Shown here: positions 57,888 to 64,000 of the stretch, piece by piece
How the letters are laid out: each line of letters opens with the position of its first letter
How positions within the stretch are numbered: the stretch's first letter is position 1
NCBI GenBank assembly: GCA_016184005.1
Contig: JACPDL010000003.1
Coordinates: forward strand, 235,632-299,631
Reading direction: 5' to 3'
DNA length: 64,000 nucleotides
Source: Candidatus Aenigmatarchaeota archaeon
Lineage (GTDB): Archaea > Aenigmatarchaeota > Aenigmatarchaeia > GW2011-AR5
The notes under the pieces: generated by a model
The model's database searches: none
Told to the model about the DNA's origin: nothing
What the model saw: the letters and a program-made list of their open reading frames with translations, nothing else
Made by a program: the position numbers and the translations under genes

Positions 57888-58147
57888 TTGAGAATCAGCC
57901 CTTTCTGCATGATTTTCTTAACAAGTTCAGGGTTCCAGATCCAGACTATTTGTCCGTCTTTGTCTATTATTATCTTGTTTAGACTGACAAGATAGTCTAT
58001 TATCATGCAGAAAGTCTGGTACATTACCTTCTTCGGCAGGGCCTTCCAAAGCTCTGTCTTTGTAGGGTAGTATTCCAGCTTCCTTATAGTCTCCTCTACC
58101 ATTATCACCGTGTCAAGCCTTGGATAATGCAGAATATTCGTTTTCAT
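57884..58147 (-). CDS. Antitoxin-like winged-helix protein
   Basis: An 87-residue protein with a helix-turn-helix-like middle (PTKTELWKALPKKVMYQTFCM) and a C-terminal WNPELVKKIMQKG tail. It has no close resemblance to RelB but occupies the antitoxin position ahead of the toxin. An AT-rich TTTATATAG near 58155-58165 probably holds its promoter. Confidence 0.65.
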   Translation of the reverse strand: MKTNILHYPRLDTVIMVEETIRKLEYYPTKTELWKALPKKVMYQTFCMIIDYLVSLNKIIIDKDGQIVWIWNPELVKKIMQKGLILK

Positions 58148-58554
58148 GACTTATATAAGTTTATATAGATATATAAAGGTCGCTATTGGATCGATCTTGG
58201 CCGTCTCTCTGACAAAGAAGCCACAGAGTCGGCGGCGAGCTATGTTACACACTTTTCACCACAGATACTCATTAAACAACACCGTGTAACAGTGAGTATC
58301 AATGAACAGGAAACTCATTTTCCAGATGTATACCTATAAGAATTTAATAAAAAAAACAGCAAGCAAGAAATCCCTAACAAAATAATTATAAATAAGCGGG
58401 CAACCGATTGGACTTAACAACTATTAAGCAAACCTTTGGGAATTCTGGGGTTTAGTGGCTTATACTGTTGGGTTTATGCGGGGTGTTATTGCTTCTATAA
58501 ACCCTTCACAACTTTTAAAAAACTTTAAATAATGTGCTGTATATGATAGCAGAT
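58148..58554. other. Long intergenic region with possible structured RNA
   Basis: About 400 nt without a gene. TATATAAAGG-like sequence near 58160-58170 could start a plus-strand transcript. Interlocked arms TGTTACAC (58243-58250) with GTGTAACA (58284-58291) and GATACTCA (58264-58271) with TGAGTATC (58293-58300) would form an H-type pseudoknot. Upstream CTCTG/CAGAG sits in a G/C-rich hairpin. Near 58473-58510, GGGTTTAT/ATAAACCC form an inverted repeat ahead of the PadR gene. An ncRNA is a hypothesis only. Confidence 0.5.
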
Positions 58555-59055
58555 ATGTCTGTTGCCAAACATACTGGGCATGTTCTTCCTGTGATAACGG
58601 ACGTCATTCCAGGCGAAACGCCGGAGATTACAAAACTCAGCGAAATCGAGCTGGGACTGCTGCAGACGCAGATTTTATGGCTACTGAGCAGGAAAAGCGC
58701 GCACGGCTACGAACTCATGAAGACACTTACGGTGCTGCGCGGGGCGAGGATGACGCAGGGCACTTTATACCCGACAATGCAGAGGCTGGAAGAACTTGGG
58801 CTTGCGGAGAGAGAGGCCCTGCACGACAGGAAAATCATCTACCATGTCACCGACAAGGGCAAGCAGGTCATGAACGAGACATGCCTCGCGTTTGTGAAGA
58901 CCTTCTACGGCATATTCCACGACTACGCATGCGAGCGCTGCGACCACTACAAAGCCTTTTCTTTTCAAAAAAGAAAACCATTGGGAAATCTTCAGAATCC
59001 AAAGAATTCTGAGATGCCAAAAAAGCAAAGCTTTTCTGAGCAAGAAAACGAATAG
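58555..59055 (+). CDS. PadR-family transcriptional regulator with repeat-encoded tail
   Basis: A 166-residue winged-helix protein with the PadR pattern (LLQTQILWLLSRKSAHGYELMK, TLYPTMQRLEELGLAE, YHVTDKGKQVM). A CERC motif near residue 127-130 could bind metal or an Fe-S cluster. Residues about 134-164 are encoded by the family A array at 58955-59045, so the native end was probably near residue 133. The ATG at 58555 fits a CTTTAAATAATG box as leaderless. It precedes the suf operon and may regulate it. Confidence 0.78.
   Translation: MSVAKHTGHVLPVITDVIPGETPEITKLSEIELGLLQTQILWLLSRKSAHGYELMKTLTVLRGARMTQGTLYPTMQRLEELGLAEREALHDRKIIYHVTDKGKQVMNETCLAFVKTFYGIFHDYACERCDHYKAFSFQKRKPLGNLQNPKNSEMPKKQSFSEQENE
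58955..59045 (-). repeat. Hairpin array, family A, in frame at PadR 3' end
   Basis: TTTTCTTTT/AAAAGAAAA (58957-58977, loop CAA), CAGAATCC/GAATTCTG (58993-59011, one wobble on the minus strand) and a final AAAAGC/GCTTTT (about 59021-59036, loop AAA). It is more diverged than the other copies, but hairpin order and GAGA-type spacing persist. It adds about 31 residues to the PadR protein. Confidence 0.65.
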
Positions 59056-59076
59056 ACTGACTTTATGCTGATGCTT

Positions 59077-59820
59077 ATGACATACCTCGAAATAAAAGAC
59101 CTGCACGCCAGCGTTGACGGGAAAATAATCCTGAAAGGCGTTAATCTTACTATAAAGAAGGGCGAAATACACGCCTTGATGGGGCCTAACGGCTCCGGAA
59201 AGAGCACGCTGTCAAATGTGCTTCTCGGCCATCCGCGCTACAAGGTTGAGAGCGGAGAGATAACATTTAACGGCAAGAACCTGCTCGAGCTGAAACCGTA
59301 TGAAAGGGCACAGCTTGGCATGTTCCTTGCGTTCCAGTATCCCATGGAAATACAAGGCGTGAGCTTCGCGCATTTCCTGTTCAGCGCATACAGAAAATTC
59401 CAGTCAGCACCAATAACGCCAGCCGATTTCAAGAAAACGCTCGAGGAGAAACTCGCTGTGCTGGATCTTGACAAATCTTTCGTTGACAGGTACCTGAACG
59501 TCGGCTTTTCAGGCGGGGAGAAAAAAAGGGCAGAAGTCTTGCAGATGATGATGTTCAAGCCGCAGATTGCTATACTGGATGAGACCGATTCTGGCTTAGA
59601 CATAGATTCGCTGAAAGCCGTGGCTACAGCTATCAAGAGCATGCACAACAAGGATTTCGGCGCTCTTGTAGTAACGCACTACCAGCGCATACTGAATTAT
59701 CTGCAGCCTGATTATGTCCACGTCATGGTCGACGGAAAGATTGCGATAAGCGGCGGCAAAGAACTTGCCAGCGAGCTTGAACAAAAAGGATACAATTGGC
59801 TGCAAAGTAATGGGAATTAG
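59077..59820 (+). CDS. sufC: Fe-S assembly ATPase SufC
   Basis: A 247-residue ABC-type ATPase with Walker A GPNGSGKST (36-44), FSGGEKKRAEVLQMM and Walker B AILDETDSGLD, all typical of SufC. It works with SufB and SufD to build Fe-S clusters. The ATG at 59077 is favoured over two upstream in-frame ATGs (59065, 59071). It is the first suf gene of the operon. Confidence 0.92.
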   Translation: MTYLEIKDLHASVDGKIILKGVNLTIKKGEIHALMGPNGSGKSTLSNVLLGHPRYKVESGEITFNGKNLLELKPYERAQLGMFLAFQYPMEIQGVSFAHFLFSAYRKFQSAPITPADFKKTLEEKLAVLDLDKSFVDRYLNVGFSGGEKKRAEVLQMMMFKPQIAILDETDSGLDIDSLKAVATAIKSMHNKDFGALVVTHYQRILNYLQPDYVHVMVDGKIAISGGKELASELEQKGYNWLQSNGN

Positions 59821-59834
59821 AAGAGTTGATAATC

Positions 59835-62327
59835 ATGGCAGACCAGACAAATTTGCTTGATTTGAGGAAAGATTTTGGAACTAAATACGGCTTCAGGGAT
59901 GAAGAAGTCAATGTTATTCTCAGGACTAGTCCGGGGCTTTCCAGAGAAGTTGTGGAAACCATTTCTCGCACAAAAGGCGAACCCCGGTGGCTTCTGGATT
60001 TCCGCCTGCGTGCACTGGAAATTTTCATGAAAAAGCCAATGCCAGCATGGGGAGCTGATCTGTCTGTCATAGATTTCGACAAGATAGTTTACTACGTCAA
60101 GCCAACCGAGAAACAAGAAAATTCATGGGACGAAGTGCCTGAGAATATACGCAATACATTTGAGAGGCTGGGCATACCTGAGGCAGAAAGGAGATTTCTC
60201 GCCGGCGTCGGGGCGCAATATGAGAGTGAGAACGTTTATCACAAGATAAGGGAAGATCTTGCAAAACAAGGCGTCATGTTCATTTCACCCGATCAGGCGC
60301 TTATACAGGAAAAGAAGCAGGAGCTTGCAGATCTGGGATACGACGAAAAGCATGTGGAACGCGTGCAAGGGATATTCAGGAAGCATTTCGGCACGATAAT
60401 CCCGCCAGAAGACAACAAATTTGCAGCACTGAACTCTGCCGTGTTTTCGGGCGGTTCGTTCATTTACATCCCGCCCGGAATAGAAGTAAACATGCCTCTG
60501 CAGGCATACTTCCGCATAAACTCAGAGAGCTTTGGCCAGTTCGAGCGGACATTGATAATCGCTGACGAAGATTCACGAGTGTCGTATCTCGAGGGCTGCA
60601 CAGCCCCCGTATACTCTAAAGACTCGCTGCACTCAGCTGTTGTAGAGATTATTGCTATGCCAAGGGCGAAATTGCGATATACGACATTGCAAAACTGGAG
60701 CAACAACGTTTACAACCTTGTAACTAAACGCGCATTTGCTTACGACGATGCGTATGTCGAATGGATTGATGCAAATATTGGATGCCTTACAGGTGATACA
60801 AAAATCTTTCTTAATAATGATGTAAAAGAAATCAAAGATGTAGAAGTAGGAGATGTAGTTTTTGCACTTGATGAAGACATGAATCTTGAAAGACACCAAG
60901 TCTTAGCAAGAAAATATTCTGGTGTGCAGAAAGTCTATAAAGTCATAACAGAAAATCATAGAGAAATAAATGCAACAGCAAATCACCCATTCCTTACGCT
61001 TACAAAAATTGGAAGATGTGTTACTCTAAAATGGAAAAGGCTGGATGAAATTTCTCATAATGATCTTATTGCATTGGCCGGCAATGTACCAGATTATGGA
61101 AAACCAATGAAAATTAGTTACTCTAAGAAAGCAGGTGCGAAAGATATCAAATATCCTGAAACTACTACAGAAGATTTAATGTGGCTTTTAGGATTTTATA
61201 TTGGTGATGGATATACAGATAGAAACAGAACTTATTTTGCAGTTCCTGAATCTGACAAATCACGTAAAAAAGTGATAGAAATAATAAAGGCTATTTTTGA
61301 TTTTGAGAAATTCGAGACAAGAGGAGTTGTAATAAGATACAACTCAGTAGATTTTGTACGGTTCATTAAACATTTAGGTTTTAGTGGTAATGCAAGAGAA
61401 AAAAGAATACCACAATGGGTATTTTCTCTGCCGCATAACCAAAGACTTGCATTCATAAATGGCTATATAGATGCGGACGGGCATATTAAAAAAGGTCACA
61501 AAAATATCTCAATAACAAGTGTAAACAAGCTTCTTCTAGAAGATGTTAAAATACTTTCAATAAGTTGTGGCTTAGATGCAAGAAAGATATCAAAATGGAC
61601 TAGAAGAGAAAAGAAGCCTTTAGGGAAAGAAGAAAAAGAATATACACACTATTTTCTTTATTTTGGCGAAAAAAGCTTTATAGACTCTATACAGTTTTCA
61701 AAAATATCATCAATAGAATATTTTAATGAGCAAGACACGTACGATATAGAAATAGAAGGAGCTCATAATTTTGTAGCAAATGGTTTTATTGTACACAACA
61801 GCAAAATTACTATGAAGTATCCAAGCGTTTTCATGGTAGGCCCGCGCGCTAAAGCGGATATTCTTTCGGTTGCGTATGCAGGAAAAGACCAGCATCAGGA
61901 TGCGGGCGGAAAGGCAATTCATCTTGCGCCGAACACTACAAGCACAATCGTTTCAAAGTCAATAAGCAAGGACAACGGAAGAACTTCATATCGCGGCTTG
62001 GTAAAGGTTGCTAAAGGCGCTACAGGCGTTAAGTCAAACGTGCGCTGCGATGCGTTGTTGCTTGATGAAGAATCAAGAAGCGACACTTATCCGTACATGC
62101 AGATCGAGGAAGAAGACACAACTATCTCGCATGAAGCCACAGTAGGCAAGATAGGCGAGGAGCAGATTTTCTATCTTATGGCCCGGGGAATGAGCGAAAG
62201 CGAAGCGCTTGCAATGATAGTCCTGGGTTTTGTCCAGCCTTTCACAAAAGAGCTGCCCATGGAATACGCAATCGAGTTCAACCGCCTCGTGCAACTGGAG
62301 ATGGCTGCTGCGGGCGCAGTTGGGTAA
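59835..62327 (+). CDS. sufB: Fe-S assembly scaffold SufB, interrupted by an intein
   Basis: An 830-residue precursor; the exteins alone give about 491 residues, as normal for SufB. The intein occupies residues 317-655 (60783-61799), between Gly (WIDANIG) and Ser (SKITMKYPS). After splicing, the C-terminal half has GRTSYRGLVKV and EATVGKIGEEQIFYLMARG, typical of SufB. It builds clusters with SufC and SufD. The start at 59835 follows a TGATAAT site. An intein in SufB is also known in Mycobacterium. Confidence 0.95.
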   Translation: MADQTNLLDLRKDFGTKYGFRDEEVNVILRTSPGLSREVVETISRTKGEPRWLLDFRLRALEIFMKKPMPAWGADLSVIDFDKIVYYVKPTEKQENSWDEVPENIRNTFERLGIPEAERRFLAGVGAQYESENVYHKIREDLAKQGVMFISPDQALIQEKKQELADLGYDEKHVERVQGIFRKHFGTIIPPEDNKFAALNSAVFSGGSFIYIPPGIEVNMPLQAYFRINSESFGQFERTLIIADEDSRVSYLEGCTAPVYSKDSLHSAVVEIIAMPRAKLRYTTLQNWSNNVYNLVTKRAFAYDDAYVEWIDANIGCLTGDTKIFLNNDVKEIKDVEVGDVVFALDEDMNLERHQVLARKYSGVQKVYKVITENHREINATANHPFLTLTKIGRCVTLKWKRLDEISHNDLIALAGNVPDYGKPMKISYSKKAGAKDIKYPETTTEDLMWLLGFYIGDGYTDRNRTYFAVPESDKSRKKVIEIIKAIFDFEKFETRGVVIRYNSVDFVRFIKHLGFSGNAREKRIPQWVFSLPHNQRLAFINGYIDADGHIKKGHKNISITSVNKLLLEDVKILSISCGLDARKISKWTRREKKPLGKEEKEYTHYFLYFGEKSFIDSIQFSKISSIEYFNEQDTYDIEIEGAHNFVANGFIVHNSKITMKYPSVFMVGPRAKADILSVAYAGKDQHQDAGGKAIHLAPNTTSTIVSKSISKDNGRTSYRGLVKVAKGATGVKSNVRCDALLLDEESRSDTYPYMQIEEEDTTISHEATVGKIGEEQIFYLMARGMSESEALAMIVLGFVQPFTKELPMEYAIEFNRLVQLEMAAAGAVG
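60783..61799 (+). other. Intein with LAGLIDADG homing endonuclease in SufB
   Basis: A 339-residue intein: starts CLTGDTKIF (block A), has TANHPFLT (block B), endonuclease blocks LLGFYIGDG and FINGYIDADG, then FVANGFIVHN at the end, with Ser as the next residue. All splicing residues (Cys1, His in block B, His-Asn end, Ser+1) are present, so it should splice. The DNA is more AT-rich than the flanking exteins. Confidence 0.95.
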
Positions 62328-62551
62328 TGTCAATAGTGTGTGGTATGAGAGAAGAAGATCCAGAAATACTTGCGTACCAGATTCTTGGCTTATTGAAGGA
62401 CGGATTAAAAACGCAAAACGAATTACGCAATTGGTATAGCATGCATCTTGAAGAACACATCGTGGTTGATGCTGCTTTGAAAATACTAATGATCGAAGGA
62501 AAAGTAACGATGTATGATATAGGCACAGATATTTGCTACATGAAAAGATGA
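62327..62551 (+). CDS. Small winged-helix-like protein within suf operon
   Basis: A 74-residue protein overlapping the stop of sufB (TAATG) and ending in an ATGA overlap with sufD. The helical core (EILAYQILGLLKDGLKTQN, then VVDAALKILMIEGKVTMYD) suggests a small winged helix. Its place between sufB and sufD suggests a Suf-linked regulator, not proven. An in-frame ATG at 62345 is the alternative start. Confidence 0.6.
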   Translation: MSIVCGMREEDPEILAYQILGLLKDGLKTQNELRNWYSMHLEEHIVVDAALKILMIEGKVTMYDIGTDICYMKR

Positions 62552-63702
62552 TTAACATGGGTACAGAACCGCAATGGCTGCAGGAAAAGAGAAAAGAAGC
62601 CGAGAGCCTCTTAGACGAACTTCCGGATGAAACCGTGAGATATGTTGTTATTCCTGCTTCAAAGCCCGCAGACAGCAAAGATCATGATTCAGGTTATGCG
62701 GCAGCCATAGTGCAGCATGATTCGCAGACAGAAATAAGACTGCCGGAAGGTATTGCCGGCAAAATAGTTGTCAAAAACATCCAGGATGCACTGCAGGATG
62801 AAAAGCTTGCTGCATATTTTGAAGAGCCTAAAAGCAGGCAAAGCGCTGCAAATATCGCATTCTTCAATTCTGGCGTTTTCATTTTCGTTCCGGACAATAC
62901 TGTGGTTGAGGAGCCGGTTTATCATGTGATGGCTGTTGGAGAGCAGGCTTCTGTAGTCAGCAGGAACATCATAGTTGCGGGGAAAAACTCGAAGGTGAAA
63001 ATAATCAAGGAGATTACAGGCAAAGGCGAAGGGCAATACAGCGAAGTGACTGTTATCAAGGCAATGGAACAGTCTGCTATAGAACTTCTCTCGGTGCAGA
63101 ATCTCGACAAGGCAAACGCATGCATAAAGAGGCATGCATCATGCGAAGCCGGAAGCCTCCTTGACATGAGAACGGCTTTTTTCGGCTCAGAAAACACGTA
63201 CGCAAGAAATGAAATAGACCTTGATGGAGAAGGCGCAGAAACATCAACAACTGATATTTATTTCGGCACAGGCACGCAGAAATTCGACTCTTTTTCCCTT
63301 GTCAATCATAAAGCGAGAAATACAAGAAGCAGATCTGACGTCAGGGGCGCGTTGAAAGACCTGGCAAAGCTTGCGCCTCATGGAAATGTAAAGATAGAAA
63401 AGCAGGCGCATGGCTCTGATGCATTTCTGACAGAGCATATACTGATATTAAACGCAGGCGCCGAGGCAGACCCGGTGCCGGCGCTGGAAATAGAAACAAG
63501 AGACGTGAAAGCAGGACATTCGGCTTCAGTAAGCCATATGGGTGAAGAACAGGTTTTTTACCTGCTTGCCCGCGGCATTGATGAGCCTGAGGCAAGGAAG
63601 ATGATAGCCCTCGGCTTTCTGGAGCCTGCCATGAAAATGGCAGAAAGCCTCAGGATGCATGTGATGTCGAAGATCGAACAGAAATGGGATGAAAAAAGGT
63701 GA
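62548..63702 (+). CDS. sufD: Fe-S assembly protein SufD
   Basis: A 384-residue protein of the SufBD beta-helix family (ISRNIIVAGKNSKVKIIKEI-like strands; HASCEAGS; EEQVFYLLARGIDEPEARKM near the end). It forms the scaffold with SufB and SufC. The ATG at 62548 overlaps the upstream stop (ATGA); an ATG at 62557 is equally possible. Confidence 0.88.
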   Translation: MINMGTEPQWLQEKRKEAESLLDELPDETVRYVVIPASKPADSKDHDSGYAAAIVQHDSQTEIRLPEGIAGKIVVKNIQDALQDEKLAAYFEEPKSRQSAANIAFFNSGVFIFVPDNTVVEEPVYHVMAVGEQASVVSRNIIVAGKNSKVKIIKEITGKGEGQYSEVTVIKAMEQSAIELLSVQNLDKANACIKRHASCEAGSLLDMRTAFFGSENTYARNEIDLDGEGAETSTTDIYFGTGTQKFDSFSLVNHKARNTRSRSDVRGALKDLAKLAPHGNVKIEKQAHGSDAFLTEHILILNAGAEADPVPALEIETRDVKAGHSASVSHMGEEQVFYLLARGIDEPEARKMIALGFLEPAMKMAESLRMHVMSKIEQKWDEKR

Positions 63703-63706
63703 AACA

Positions 63707-64000
63707 ATGGGCGGAATACAGCAGCAGGAACTGAATGTCGATAAAATAAGAAAGGATTTCCCGATTCTTGAAAGATTTGTCAGAGAAAAGAAATTAGTTT
63801 ATCTCGATAATGCTGCAACTGCGCAGAAGCCTCTGCAAGTCATCAATGCGCTGGCTGATTACTACACGAAATACAACTCCAACGTGCATCGTGCGGTGCA
63901 CACGCTGAGCGCAGAAGCCAGCGAAGCCTACGATGATGCGCGGCAGAAGATAGCAGGCTTCATCAACGCGAAATTCGGGGAAATCATTTTCGTGAAAAAC
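63707..64000 (+). CDS. sufS: Cysteine desulfurase SufS (start only)
   Basis: The first 98 residues of a SufS/CsdA-type aminotransferase: DFPILER, VYLDNAATAQKP and NSNVHRAVHTLSAEASEAY, the start of the PLP fold. It supplies sulfur from cysteine to SufBCD. The gene is cut by the window edge. It starts five bases after sufD with an AAAGGTG site. Confidence 0.92.
   Translation, partial: MGGIQQQELNVDKIRKDFPILERFVREKKLVYLDNAATAQKPLQVINALADYYTKYNSNVHRAVHTLSAEASEAYDDARQKIAGFINAKFGEIIFVKN

Noticed and set aside
14017-59045. Family A arrays as intrinsic terminators
   Set aside because: The hairpins lack a trailing U-run, occur inside an open reading frame, and come in arrays of three to six.

Overview
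The window is archaeal and looks like a DPANN-type genome (small genes, many micro-proteins, dense packing, isolated pathways). Evidence: AT-rich TATA boxes sit about 25 nt upstream of start codons, so many mRNAs look leaderless; GGTGAT/GGAGGT ribosome-binding sites occur inside operons; and the gene set includes RtcB with archease, archaeal SepF, NreA, a TAN1-type THUMP protein, TrmB, HxlR and PadR regulators, a Tes-like tetraether radical SAM enzyme, PIN/AbrB toxin-antitoxin pairs and an intein in SufB. There is no rRNA, CRISPR array or recognisable transposase. The lineage below DPANN cannot be fixed from this sequence.

Layout. 1-3.3 kb: small exported, zinc-ribbon and membrane proteins, and an RBBP9-like hydrolase. 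3.4-6.4 kb: an operon for a three-subunit ATP-citrate lyase. 6.5-9.1 kb: a MazEF-like pair, hairpin repeats and a Rieske protein. 9.2-15.2 kb: exported and surface proteins. 15.2-15.5 kb: a tRNA-Thr gene apparently split by two insertions. 17-20 kb: a MacB-like ABC exporter with its exported partner. 20.2-22.5 kb: RtcB and archease, the tRNA-exon ligase system. 25.7-31.6 kb: VapBC, the Tes-like enzyme, two ferredoxins and a nickel superoxide dismutase locus. 32.4-37.9 kb: ThiI, NreA, a HisG homologue, a VIT1-like transporter and a rhomboid protease. 38-48 kb: many micro-proteins (histone-fold, SWIB-like, zinc ribbons), SepF, an MFS transporter, RNase HIII and TrmB. 48-54 kb: a membrane Lon-type protease, cupredoxin, a second rhomboid and a cation/proton antiporter. 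54.4-57.4 kb: a Cas4-like nuclease and a thiol-redox membrane cassette divergent from HxlR. 57.5-64 kb: a RelE-like pair, a PadR regulator and the suf Fe-S operon (sufC, intein-bearing sufB, a small helix-turn-helix protein, sufD and the start of sufS).

The most unusual content is a set of dispersed hairpin elements. Family A consists of about 90-170 bp arrays of 7-9 bp stems, mostly with 3-nt loops; copies keep the folds while changing the stem sequences. It lies in frame inside one gene and at the 3' ends of two others, as palindromic coding elements do. Family B is a composite of two double-tier hairpins with compensatory changes between copies; in one copy an outer arm is the last codons of thiI. 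Family C forms 5' leaders ending exactly at start codons. Other loci carry related branched palindromes, several with one left arm able to pair with two alternative right arms. At 54.4 kb the start of a gene is duplicated both directly and in inverted form around such a hairpin, which hints at how the outer arms arise.
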